Assembly: GCF_028372415.1 (NCBI RefSeq)
Contig: NC_092875.1
Location: forward strand, 413,428,239-413,492,238
Source: Notamacropus eugenii
Lineage: Eukaryota; Chordata; Mammalia; Diprotodontia; Macropodidae
Direction: 5' to 3'
Length of the DNA: 64,000 bases
A model generated the notes under the pieces. That model did no database searches and was not told where the DNA came from. It saw nothing but the letters and a program-made list of their open reading frames with translations. The position numbers were made by a program, and so were the translations under genes. Shown here one piece after another: positions 21,317-30,545 of this stretch; the first letter of the stretch is position 1, and the number at the start of each line of letters is the position of its first letter.

Positions 21317-22163
21317 GGGGCAGAGCCAAGATGGTGGAGTAGAAAGACGCACATACACATAGCTCCGGAACCCACAACTCACGGAACGGCTAGAGGGGAC
21401 CAACTCACCGTGAATTCTGCACCCAGAGGCCACGGAATATTGGAGTGAGGGAGATTTCTGTTCCGGGGAAACCTGCAAACCTCTCGCGGGGGGTCCTTCC
21501 CGCTGTGGACTGGGCGCCGGGACTGGGAGCTGAGTGCAGCCCTGCAGCGGCCACGACACCGTGAGGAAAAGATCCAAGCGGGCTACGGGGACGGGACCTC
21601 CAGCGGCCACGCGGGTCCCTCCACCCACAGAGGGACCTGCAAACCTCTCACAAAAGGTCCGTCGCGCTGCAGACGCGGAGCCCAGCACAGACCTGCGGCG
21701 GCCGCGTCTCTGAGAGGTACAGATCCGAGCAGGCTTCAGGGACAGGATTTCTAGCGGTGGCACAAGCCCCCCCCCCCCCCCCCCCCCACAGATGACGAGG
21801 GTTGGTGAGAGAGTCTCTTTGGCGGGTCGAGAGGGGAGTGGGGTACCCCATGGCTCGGGCGCCCCCAGGAGATAGAAGCTGAGAGGCGGCTGCAGACAGG
21901 GGCTCCCCAAATGGGCGGAAGCCTGGATCCATTGTGGAAGGTCTGTGCATAAACCCCCCGAGGGAACTGTGCCTGAGAGGCGCCCTGCCCCGACCTGACC
22001 ATCTGAACTTAATTCTCACGCTGAATAGCAGCCCTGCCCCCGCCAAAAGCCCTAAGGCAGGAAGCAGCATTTGAATCTCAGTCCCCAAACGCTGGCTGGG
22101 AGGACCAGGAGGCGAGGTGGGTGTGAGGAGAATATTCAGAGGTCAAGCCACTGGCTGGGGAGA
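21317..22163 (+). promoter_or_regulatory. HAL1 5'UTR / internal promoter region
   Basis: GC- and CpG-rich. CAAGATGG at 21327-21334 is the YY1-type motif found at L1 5' ends. A run of 21 C's lies at 21767-21787. Promoter activity is inferred from position and family knowledge, not shown. Confidence 0.6.
21767..21787 (+). repeat. C21 homopolymer in HAL1 5'UTR
   Basis: 21 consecutive C's. The G-strand complement could form a quadruplex, and the exact length is prone to sequencing error. Confidence 0.9.
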
Positions 22164-23252
22164 ATGCCCAGAAAAGGGAAAAGAAATAAAACTATTGAAG
22201 GGTACTTTCTCAGAGAAAAGACACTTCCTCCCTTCCTTTCTGACAAGGAAGAACAATGCTTACCATCAGGCAAAGACACAGAAATCAAGGATTCTGTGTC
22301 CCAGCCCACCCAATGGGCTCAGGCCATGGAAGAGCTCAAAAAGAATTTTGAAAATCAAGTTAGAGAGATAGAGGAAAAACTGGGAAGAGAAATGAGAGGG
22401 ATGAAAGAGAAGCATGAAAAGCAGATCAGCTCCCTGATAAAGGAGAACCAAAACAATGTTGAAGAAATTAACACCTTGAAAACTAGCCTAACTCAATTGG
22501 CAAAAGAGGTTCAAAAGGCCAATGAGGAGAAGAATGCTTTCAAAAGCAGAATTAGCCAAATGGAAAAGGAGATTCAAAAGCTCACTGAAGAAAATAGATC
22601 TTTCAAAACTGGAATGGCACAGATGGACGCTAAGGACTTTATGAGAAAGACAGATATCACAGAACATAGTGTGAAGATTCGAAAAATGGAAGATAATGTG
22701 AAATATCTTATTGGAAAAACAACTGACCTGGAAAATAGAATCAGGAGAGACAATGTAAAAATTCTGGGACTACCTGAAAGCCATGATCAAAAGAAGAGCC
22801 TAGACATCATCTTCCATGAAATTATCAAGGAAAACTGCCCTGAGATTCTAGAACCAGAGGGCAAAATAAATATTCAAGGAATCTGCAGAACACTGCATGA
22901 AAGAGATCCAAAAAGAGAAACTCCTAGGAGCATTGTGGCCAAATTCCAGAACTCCCAGGTGAAAGAGAAAATATTGCAAGCAGCTAGAAAGAAACAATTC
23001 AAGTATTGTGGAAATACAATCAGGATAACACAAGATCTAGCACCCTCTACATTAAGGGATCGAAGGGAATGGAATAGGATATTCCAGAAGTCAAAGGAAC
23101 TAGGACTAAAACCAAGAATCACCTACCCAGCAAAACTGAGTATAATACTTCAGGAGAAAAAATGGTCTTTCAATGAAATAGAGGATTTTCAAGCATTCTT
23201 GATGAAAAGACCAGAGCTGAAAAGAAAATGTGACTTTCAAACACAAGAATGA
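22164..23252 (+). CDS. L1-type ORF1 protein (RNA-binding chaperone), intact, 362 aa
   Basis: ORF1p is the RNA-binding, nucleic-acid-chaperone protein of the L1 ribonucleoprotein particle. It binds its own RNA in the cytoplasm as a trimer. Residues about 1-50 are a basic, low-complexity N-terminus (MPRKGKRNK). Residues about 52-193 are a long coiled coil rich in Glu/Lys with heptad Leu/Ile/Met. An RRM-like domain starts near 195 (RDNVKILGLPES) with an RNP1-like segment RSIVAKF at 255-261. The C-terminal domain covers about 285-345 (RITQDLAPSTLRDRREW, PAKLSIIL). The length is slightly above the human L1 ORF1p (338 aa). I chose the ATG at 22164. An in-frame extension upstream begins only at a TTG and would add 31 residues not typical of ORF1. 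There is no stop or frameshift, and no ORF2 follows. Function in this copy is possible but unproven. Confidence 0.92.
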   Translation: MPRKGKRNKTIEGYFLREKTLPPFLSDKEEQCLPSGKDTEIKDSVSQPTQWAQAMEELKKNFENQVREIEEKLGREMRGMKEKHEKQISSLIKENQNNVEEINTLKTSLTQLAKEVQKANEEKNAFKSRISQMEKEIQKLTEENRSFKTGMAQMDAKDFMRKTDITEHSVKIRKMEDNVKYLIGKTTDLENRIRRDNVKILGLPESHDQKKSLDIIFHEIIKENCPEILEPEGKINIQGICRTLHERDPKRETPRSIVAKFQNSQVKEKILQAARKKQFKYCGNTIRITQDLAPSTLRDRREWNRIFQKSKELGLKPRITYPAKLSIILQEKKWSFNEIEDFQAFLMKRPELKRKCDFQTQE

Positions 23253-24229
23253 AGAGAAGCATGAAAAGGTGAACAGCAAAGAGAAGTCATAAGGGACTTC
23301 CTAAAGTTGAACTGTTTACATTCCTACATGGAAAGACAATATTTGTAACTCTTGAAACATTTCAGTATCTGGGTACTGGGTGGGAGCACACACACACACA
23401 CATGCACACACACACACATACATAGAGACAGAGTGCACAGAGTGAATTGAAGAGGATGGGATCATATCTTAAAAAAAAAATGAAATCAAGCAGTGAGAGA
23501 GAAATATTGGGAGGAGAAAGGGAGAAGCTGAATGGGGCAAATTATCTCTCATAAAAGAGGCAAGCAAAAGACTTATTAGTGGAGGGATAAAGAGGGGAGG
23601 CAAGAGAAAAACATGAGGTCTACTCTCATCACATTCCACCAAAGGAAAGAATAAAATGCACACTCGTTTTGATAGGAAAACCTATCTCATAATACAGGAG
23701 AGTGGGGGACAGGGGCACAAGCAGGGTCGGGGGGAGGATGGAGGGGAGGGCATGGGGAGGAGAATGCAATCCGAGGTTGACACTCATGGGGAGGGAAAGG
23801 ATCATAAGAGAATAGAAGTAATGGGGGACAGGATAGAATGGAGGGAAATATAGTTAGTCCTATACAATACAACTAGTATGGAAATCATTTGCAAAACTAC
23901 ACAGATTTGGCCTATATTGAATTGCTTGTCTTCCAAGGAGAAGGGGTGGAGAGGGAGGGAGCTAAAGATGTTGGAACTCAAAGTGTTAGGATCAAATGTA
24001 ATGTTCTTACCACTGGGAAATAAGAAATACAGGTTAAGGGGTCAAGAAAGCTATCTGGCCCTACAGGACAAAAGAGAAGACGGAGACAAGGGCAGGGAGG
24101 GAGGTTAGAGGGGAGAGCAGATTGGTCACAGGGGCAATTAGAATGCTTGGGTTTGGGGGGGGGAGGGGATAAAAGGGGAGAAAATTTGTAACCCAAAATT
24201 TTGTGAAAATAAATGTTAAAAGTTAAATT
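23253..24229 (+). other. HAL1 3'UTR, G/A-rich with quadruplex-prone tracts
   Basis: Follows ORF1 directly. Contains a CA-rich patch (about 23388-23420) and purine-rich, G-run-dense segments at 23703-23760 and 24147-24180. G-rich polypurine 3'UTRs are a known L1 trait. Ends with AATAAA at 24208-24213. Confidence 0.8.
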
Positions 24230-24241
24230 AAAAAAAAAAAA

Positions 24242-24256
24242 AAAAGAGAACACTCC
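24242..24256. repeat. Right 15-bp target duplication of HAL1
   Basis: AAAAGAGAACACTCC, identical to 21302-21316. Its first A's merge with the poly(A) tail. Confidence 0.95.
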
Positions 24257-24630
24257 CAATGTTGAAATCCCCGATGTTCTCATAGGAGATTCTCTTTCCA
24301 AGCAATAGCGCTTCCTTCTCCTCCTCCCTCTTGTCTCCCTCACGCCAGCCACGACTTGTCTCAACGGTGAAGTGCAGGTTAATTTTTTTTTTTTTCAGTG
24401 TATATTGTGTACTAATAGTTGCTATTGGATTTCAGGTCCATTAGGAACAAAAAAAAACTTACTTAAAATTATAAATAATTATTTTTATATGAATATTTTT
24501 TTGATATGTGGTACCTATCATCCGACTTTACATTATTTCCAATGGGAAAATTCTCTTTGCAATACGAACAAATCGCAGGATGAACAGAATCTCAGAATGA
24601 ATTAAATTTGTAAACCAAGATTCTACCTTA

Positions 24631-24860
24631 CTGCACTTTAAAAAAAAAGATGAATGAGGGATATAGAGAAGCCTGAAAAAACTTAAATGAACTGATAAAG
24701 CAAAGTAAGCAGAGCTAAGAAAACTGTACATAATGACTACAATGATGTAAATGGAAAACAAAATGATTGAAAGTGTATGTTTCAAAATTACAAAGAACAA
24801 GTTTGGCCCAAAAGATGAGATATGATTAAAAAAAACAAATAAACTTCAATTTTAAAAAAA
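24631..24860 (+). mobile_element. Old L1 ORF2 3' end and tail, sense, right half
   Basis: Continues the L1 broken at 20288: CTGCACTTTAA, GAAGCCTGAAAAAACTTAAATGAACTG, AAGTAAGCAGAGCTAAG and ATGACTACAATGATGTAAAT, ending in A-rich sequence. Confidence 0.75.
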
Positions 24861-25640
24861 ATGTTTATTTAATTTTAGTTTTCAACAGTCACTTCCATAA
24901 GGTTTTAAGTTTTCAATTTTTTCCCTTTCTCTTCCCTCCTCCTTCCCCAAGATAGCATGCAATCTGTTATAGGCTCTACAAATACATTTATATTAAATAT
25001 ATTTTAACAGTAGTCATGTTGTAAAGAAGTATTAGAATCAATGGGAGGAACCACAAGAAAGAAGTAACAAAACAAAACAACAAAAATAAAAAAAGAGAGG
25101 AAATAGTATGCTTTGATCTGCTTTCAGATTCCATAGTTCTTTCTCTGGACATGGACAGCATTTTCCATCATTAGTCTTTTGGAAATGTCTTAGATCCTTG
25201 CATTGCTGAGAAGAGTTAAGTGTATAGAAGTGAGTCATCACGTAATGTTGCTATTAATATGTATAATTTTCCTTTGGTTCTACTCATTTCACTCAGCATG
25301 ACTTCATATAAATCTTCCCAGGTTTTCTGAACTTCACCTGCTCATAGTTTCTTATAGCACAATAATATTCTGTTACATTCATATACCACAACTTGTTCAT
25401 CCATTCCCCTATGGATAGGCATCTCCTCAATTTCCAATTCTTGGCCACCACAAAAAGAGCTGCTATAAATATTTTTGTACATGTGGATCTCTTTCCCATT
25501 TTTGTGATCTCTTTGGGATACAGTCTTAGGAATGGAATTGCTGGATCAAAGAGTTATAGTCCTTTGGTAATAGTTCCAAATTGCTCTTCAGAATAGTTGG
25601 ATCTGTTTACAACTCCACCAACAATGCATTAGTCAGAATT
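24861..25640 (-). mobile_element. L1 3' end with ORF2 C-terminus, antisense
   Basis: Minus-strand frames give the L1 ORF2 C-terminal region: CTKIFIAALFVVAKNWKL, SIGEWMNKLWYMNVTEYY and CAIRNYEQVKF. The 3'UTR follows to a T-rich boundary at 24861. It is 5'-truncated, with the upstream frame broken. Confidence 0.9.
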
Positions 25641-25869
25641 CAATTTCTTTCCAGAAGTTGGAAGTTCTTGGGTGTGGAGCATTGCATATGTTACGAGATT
25701 TCTCCCCCAATATATTGATTGTTTTTGTTGATATTTCCCTGTTCTACCTTTTTCTCTTTTAAAGAATAACATGTTAAAAGTGATGGTTCTCTAGGTGAGT
25801 GGAGGAGAAGGAATATAGATGGAATTTAGACAATGTGAAGACTGTCACTAAAATATATATATTTTTAAT
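25641..25869. mobile_element. L1-derived scrap(s), poorly resolved
   Basis: 25765-25860 contains GATGGTTCTCTAGGTGAGTG and AATTTAGACAATGTGAAGAC, resembling a sense L1/RTE 3' end. The sequence before it is unclear. Confidence 0.35.
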
Positions 25870-27031
25870 TTTTCTTTGTTTTTCCCCCCACATTTTAATT
25901 TATTTATTTATTTATTTTGAAAATTACTTTCACAAAATTTTGAATTCCACATTTTCTCCTTATCTCTCCCCTCCCACCATCCCATGACAGCATACATTCT
26001 GATTGCTCCTTCCCCCAGATTGGGGGGCTGAGTTCCAAATTCCTCCCTCCCTACCCACCCTCATGGAGGGGGCAAGCAATTTGATATAGTCATGCAAAAC
26101 ACTTCCATAATAATGAAGCACCTACTGTATTTCCCTCCATCCTTTCTTGCCCTCCCACCTTCGTTTATTCTATCCTCTCCTTTGACCCTGTCCCTCCTCA
26201 AAAGTGTTTGCTTCTGATTACAACCTACACCAATCTTCCCTCCCTTCTGTTATGCACCCCCCAATCCCTTTCCTCCCTACTTTCCTATAGGGTAAGAAAG
26301 ATTTCCATACCCAACTGAGTGTGTATGCCATTTTCTCCTGGTAAGTGAGTGACCACAAGCATTCTTTCCTACCCTGGCACTATGAGGAAGGTTTCTTCTC
26401 CACTGCTGTCATTAATCTTTGCTATGCCAGTGCTCCTCCTCACCCCAGGACTGCAACCCAAGACTGTGACCCAGATCCAGGTATGGGCAAAGGCATAGAA
26501 TTCTGCCTTAGTGCCAGCAAAAAGATCCCTGTAATTTCCTTCTGATTAGTTGTTCGATTTTCTTACTGTTTGTTGGCTGAGAGCTCTGAAAGCCGGTGCT
26601 GCTGCCACCACTACTGCCACCACCATCACCACTCCAGGGTTGTGCTGGGGTCACAGGGCTGGTCTGTGTTTCTCTCTCACCAAAGTCTGACAGACCTTTC
26701 CCAGTGACCTATGTTGTTTTTGGCACTTGTGGATTGAGAAGTTTCTAAACCGCTCCAGCTGCCAGTGATTCAGTTTTCTAAGGCTTGCTCTGGGTTTGCT
26801 TGGGTGCAGTCTGTGCTGGATGGCTCACACTGGACTGTGCTCCTCTCCCAGCCTGGAGCAAAAGACCTTTCATATTGACCATCCAGGTTGTTTGTGGTTG
26901 ACAATATGTTTTACTCTGTCTTTTGTGCGTTCTGCTGCTCTAGAATTTTTTAGAGTAATTTTTTATGGATATTTGGAGGGGTTTGGAGGAGAGCTCAAAC
27001 TAATCTCTGTTTTTATCTGCTATCTTGGCTC
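25870..27031 (-). mobile_element. HAL1/L1-related element lacking ORF1, antisense
   Basis: On the minus strand it starts AGGAGCAGAGCCAAGATAGC (27035 downwards) and runs through a 5'UTR with CTCCAAATATCCATAAAAAA and TTCTAGAGCAGCAGAACGC. It then passes, near 26345, into G-rich 3'UTR whose blocks match the intact HAL1 3'UTR order. It ends near 25870 with AAAATTTTGTGAAAGTAATT and (AAAT)n. No ORF1 or ORF2 lies between. Internal deletion or a spliced template are both possible. Confidence 0.7.
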
Positions 27032-27054
27032 TGCTCCTTTTTCTGCCAAATTTA

Positions 27055-27184
27055 TTAATTTATTTGTTTTCAATTTTTAACAATCACCTCCCTAAGTTCC
27101 AAATTTTCTCCCCTCCCTCCCCTTATCCTGCCCAAGATGTCATGCTATTTTTATGGGTTCTAAAAATGTATATATTTTTAAAGA
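27055..27184 (-). mobile_element. L1 3'-end scrap, antisense
   Basis: TTGTTTTCAATTTTTAACAATCACC, CTAAGTTCCAAATTTTCTCC and CCCAAGATGTCATGC form the antisense L1 3' terminus. Confidence 0.7.
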
Positions 27185-27335
27185 AGCATCATCTTTGGGT
27201 TTAAATCCTATTCCTACCACTTATGACCCATATGACTGTGGGCAATGTTCATGGTCTTTACTTATGAAATGAGTGACTTGGGCTAGATAAACTTTAAGAC
27301 ATCTTTCGACTCTAAATCTCATGATCCTATCTATG
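27185..27335 (+). mobile_element. MIR-like SINE, sense
   Basis: GGTTTAAATCCTATTCCTACC, GACTGTGGGCAATGTTCATGG, GACTTGGGCTAGATAAAC and CTCTAAATCTCATGATCC. Confidence 0.7.
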
Positions 27336-27418
27336 AGTACACATTAGGTTCCTTCTTTCTCCTACTAAACATTACTGCAGAATTCCTGAAGAATTTTGAT
27401 AACTTTGATAAGTTTAAA

Positions 27419-27702
27419 AGTCACATGGGTGACGTAAACACATAGATCCTGTTGCTAGAGAGGTAGAGGCTAGTGGACTGCTTGAGATAGGGAATTCTGA
27501 GCTTCAGTGGATCTAAAACTAATCCGGTATCCACCCCGATATGATGAGCCCTCAGGAATAGGGAGTCATCTGGATGCCTAAGAAGGAGCAAACCAACCCA
27601 GGTCAAAAACAAAGTCCATTTCCCATTCCAATTTGTATTATGATTGGGCCTGAGAATAGAGTTGCACTTTTAGCTTTGGCAAGATAGGGAGACCCAGTTT
27701 CA
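27419..27702 (+). pseudogene. RN7SL: 7SL (SRP) RNA retropseudogene, nearly full length
   Basis: 7SL RNA is the scaffold of the signal recognition particle. Ordered blocks match it across its whole length: GAGGTAGAGGCTAGTGGACTGCTTGAG (5' Alu-domain helix region; written in parts GAGGTAGAGGCTAG and GACTGCTTGAG), TTCTGAGCTTCAGTG, CCGGTATCCACCCCGATATG, AGTCATCTGGATGCCTAAGA, CAACCCAGGTC, and the 3' domain TTTAGCTTTGGCAAGATAGGGAGACCC (in parts TTTGGCAAGATAG and GGGAGACCC). It retains the S domain, so it is a copy of the RNA itself rather than an Alu-like SINE. Many CpG and other changes and an A-rich tail (27703-27760) mark an old retropseudogene. Confidence 0.88.
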
Positions 27703-27760
27703 GAACAAACACAATACAATAATAGCAGTAACAGCAACAACAAATTAAAGAGAGAAGTCT

Positions 27761-28175
27761 AACAATGCCATTTATTATTTTTTATTCATCTATTTACTCA
27801 TTCACTTATGCATTTTCTAATAGGACATTTACTGAAATCTACCCCCATCCCATCAACTCCTAGTCATGAAGAGAAGCACTTAGGGGGAACCAACTGACAT
27901 ATTAAGTATGCATCTCCAAGTGCCATTCAGCACCTTTAGTTCCCTATCACGCAATAGAGGCAGGAGATGTGATATATCATCTAGCCTCTGGAGCCAGTAA
28001 TGGTCCTTTTCTGACCATCTGAATTCAGCTATCTTTGAGTGTTGTTTTCTTTTACATCATTATAGTTACTGCATTCATTTTTCTCCTGGTTTGAATTTTT
28101 TTTTACTATGCATAAGTTCAAACAAAAGCTTGTTCAAGTTCTTAATACTCATTGTCCTTGTTTCTTTCTGCACAA
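27761..28175. other. No recognisable feature
   Basis: AT-rich spacer. Confidence 0.4.
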
Positions 28176-28420
28176 TAACATTGCGTTACATTCCAATGGA
28201 GAGGTGGCCTTGCCTGCTGGCTTTGGGTCCAGGAATATCTGCCTCATCCTGGCTAGATAATGCAGGTAAGTCATTTAACTTCTCAGTCAATCTTTTGAAC
28301 AGCTCCTGAACACAAAGCAGAGAAGGTGCTGACATTCACTGAGAGAGAGATTAATGGACATCTCCCATTGAAGAACTCCCTCTACCAATAAAATCATAAG
28401 TTCACTTCCTATCCCTTATT
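28176..28420 (+). mobile_element. Degraded SINE, sense
   Basis: TTACATTCCAATGGAGAGG, TGCAGGTAAGTCATTTAACTTCTCAG and AACTCCCTCTACCAATAAAATC resemble a decayed marsupial SINE. The GTAAGTCA here is SINE-derived, not a splice donor. Confidence 0.4.
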
Positions 28421-29611
28421 TTTTAGCCTTGACCTCCTCAAGATATATGTGCAGTAGTGTGATCACTGGGTCCTGTTAACTATTTTTCACAGGTTATAAA
28501 TGCAAATATTAAATTTGCCTCAAATTAAATTCACCAAGTTTCGCTTTCCAATCAATGTACTACAGTTATTCTTGATGTAGGGGAAAAATGTTAAGGGGTT
28601 GAATTAATTGACTGCTTTTCTCTTGGATGCTTTTGATGTCATGACTATAAAATAAGCTTTATAGAATCTGAATATGAGACCAATAACCTTATCTCTAGAA
28701 TTGGCCTAGTAAAGGATCATACCCTGAGTGTAACATGAGAATTTATATGCTGCTCCACATGGTTGTATCTAACGGGTACAAGGAAGCAGGTTTCTAATTT
28801 AGTTTCAAATGAGTCTTATAAGTGAATGTTCCAGTCAGATAAGGACAGTCTACTTAAACTGATTTGGGCCCAATCATCTTTAAAAGAAGGTAACAACAGG
28901 GAGCCAAAGGGGTTAATCTATTTATTTTTAATTCCTTCAGAGTAAGAGCACTCCAGTCTCTTATTACAATCCCTTCTCCTCAGACTACTCTGCTTGGGGG
29001 TGTGTGTGTGGGGGAGTCTAGGTATTGTGAGACCTAACACAGTCAACTTTTAAATAGTTGATGATGGCTGTTCAAGGCAGTAAGAGAAATCAATGTTAAA
29101 CTATTACGCTATTTCATTTTCTTTAAAGTGCCAGCTCCTGCTCTGAAGAGCATGGCGGATTGATGAGACTGCTCCTAACCCTCAAGGAACATGGGCAGCA
29201 CCCCATGAAAACTGATTTCTGTCTAGAGTATAAATAAAATCCAGTCAGGGTGAACCTTTATGCTGGGGAAAGGAATCCTTGTTCTCCTCCATCAGAGTTT
29301 AGGGTCACCCAGTTTGTGGAGGAGAAAAGAGGTAAAGAGGTCCAGATAGAAATCACTTCCCCTACCCAGATTGCTGGAGATTGTTGAGTCTTATGATCAA
29401 GCCATGTTCTCAGCAGGAAGACCAGAAGACTTATAACCTACCTTCTCATTAGCTGTCCACTAATAAGATTGATTTTCACTTGTCAGGGCAATTCCCTTGT
29501 AGGAGGGATTTTAGGGTCTCCCTTGACATCTTTGGTTACAAAAAGAAACTGTAACTAGCTAGTCTAATTAATAAACTGATTTATTACACAAACACTCTCT
29601 CAGGGTTTTCA
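28421..29611. other. Unassigned; possible old LTR end near 29470-29610
   Basis: TTAATAAACTGATTTATTAC followed by ACAAACACTCTCTC has the look of an LTR poly(A) region, but no termini or target duplication were found. The rest has no recognisable feature. Confidence 0.3.
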
Positions 29612-29872
29612 TTTATCTCAGTAGCTAGGTGGCACAGTAAATAGATTGCCAGGCCTGTGGTCAGGAAGACTTATCTTGTGGAGTTCAAATCTTGCCTCAC
29701 ATGCTTACTAGCTATGTGATCCTGCGCAAGTCCCTTAACGTTGTTTGCTCAGTTTTCTCATCTATAAAATGAGATAGAGAAGGAAATGACAGACCATTTC
29801 AATATCTTTGCCAAGAAAACCCCAAATGTGGTCATTAAGAGTTGGACTTAACTGAAATGACTAAATTTAGGT
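29612..29872 (+). mobile_element. MAR1/MON1-type SINE, sense
   Basis: GTAGCTAGGTGGCACAGTAA, TTACTAGCTATGTGATCCTG, CCAAGAAAACCCCAAATG and GAGTTGGACTTAACTGAAATGAC. Full length. Confidence 0.9.
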
Positions 29873-29994
29873 CTCCCATGGCAGAAACTGGAAAATTCTC
29901 ATACATCACTTTGGAAACCAAGAATTTTTTGCAAATTTCTTTCCTTCAAGTGACCACATTTGACTGAACTGTACTTTCTCTGGGCATTCTACTC

Positions 29995-30197
29995 AGCTAG
30001 GTGGTGTGGTAGATAGAGTGTTAGACCTGGAGTCAGGAAGATCTGAGTCCAACTTCCACCACACATACTAATGGTGTAGCCTTGGACATGTCACTTAACT
30101 TCTTTATCCTCATTTGTAAAATGGAGCTCATAAGAACATTTATCTCAGAAGGTTGTTCTGAGAATCAAATGAGAGAGCATATACAAAGCATATACAA
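29995..30197 (+). mobile_element. MIR/MAR SINE, sense
   Basis: CAGCTAGGTGGTGTGGTAGA, CTGGAGTCAGGAAGATCTGAG, CATGTCACTTAACTTC and GGTTGTTCTGAGAATCAAATGAG. Confidence 0.85.
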
Positions 30198-30402
30198 GTG
30201 TCAGCCACTTACTAGCTATGTATCCCTGGGCCAGTCACTTAATGTCTGTTTGCCTCAGTTTCCACATCTCTAAAGCGTGGATAATAATAGTATCCACCTC
30301 AAAGGGCTATTGTGAGTATCAAATGATATGACAATTGTAAAGTGCTCAACATGCTGCCTGCCGCATAGTAAGTGCCATAAAACTGTTAGCTGTTATTATC
30401 AG
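30198..30402 (+). mobile_element. MIR, sense, 5'-truncated
   Basis: CCACTTACTAGCTATGTATCC, GTTTGCCTCAGTTTCCACATC, GGATAATAATAGTATCCACC, AAGTGCTCAACATGCTGCC and the AGTAAGTGCCATAAA end. It lies head-to-tail with the preceding SINE. Confidence 0.9.
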
Positions 30403-30545
30403 TCATCATCATCATCATTTTCTTGTTCTTGTTTGCTGTTTTACTTCCTTTTCTTCTTATTGCTATGACTACCATTACAGCTACTACAGCTCCAACTACA
30501 AGTATGGCTACAACTACTGCCATTATTATTATCAATGTACCATGG
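30403..30545 (+). repeat. Low-complexity ATC/ACT/ATT region
   Basis: (ATC)n at about 30402-30417 and imperfect ACT/ATT triplets to 30535. Confidence 0.6.

Larger units (their letters stand above)
21317..24245 (+). mobile_element. Full-length half-L1 (HAL1-type) retrotransposon with ORF1 only
   Basis: The element runs from the L1-style 5' end GGGGCAGAGCCAAGATGGTG to an AATAAA signal at 24208-24213 and a poly(A) tail, about 2.9 kb. It has an 847-bp GC-rich 5'UTR, one intact ORF (22164-23252) and a 990-bp G-rich 3'UTR. There is no endonuclease or reverse transcriptase between ORF1 and the 3' end, so it must use L1 ORF2 protein in trans. Perfect 15-bp target duplications, an intact frame and retained CpGs argue that it is one of the youngest insertions here. 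Half-L1 elements (L1-derived, ORF1 only) are known in mammals. An alternative is a single L1 copy with an ORF2 deletion, but the related copy at 50-51.8 kb keeps the same ORF1-to-3'UTR junction. Confidence 0.9.
20291..24628. mobile_element. Tigger-like (Tc1/mariner-pogo) DNA transposon remnant, host of nested insertions
   Basis: The left end reads CAATAGAACCTCGGTTTATG. The right end, read in reverse complement, starts AGGTAGAATCTTGGTTTACA. Both fit the Tigger terminus CAGTAGAACCTCGGTTTA, and a TA follows the right end. Inner flanks also have the style of these elements (CCAATGGGAAAATTC and ACGAACAAATCG near 24540-24575). Own sequence is 20291 to about 20405, about 20546-20573, 21176-21316 and 24257-24628, roughly 650 bp. 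The rest is later insertions. No transposase frame survives. Confidence 0.65.

Noticed and set aside
21185..21910. 241-codon antisense frame over the HAL1 5' end
   Set aside because: It has no ATG anywhere, starts at a TTG, and extends out of the element into the older flank, so it cannot be a conserved product.
22071..22163. 31-residue N-terminal extension of ORF1
   Set aside because: It starts with TTG, not ATG. The ATG at 22164 gives the usual basic N-terminus.
27419..27702. Functional 7SL RNA gene
   Set aside because: Too many changes in conserved helices, and an A-rich tail typical of retroposition.
28262..28275. Splice donor CAGGTAAGT
   Set aside because: It lies inside a decayed SINE and corresponds to its GGCAAGTCA block.
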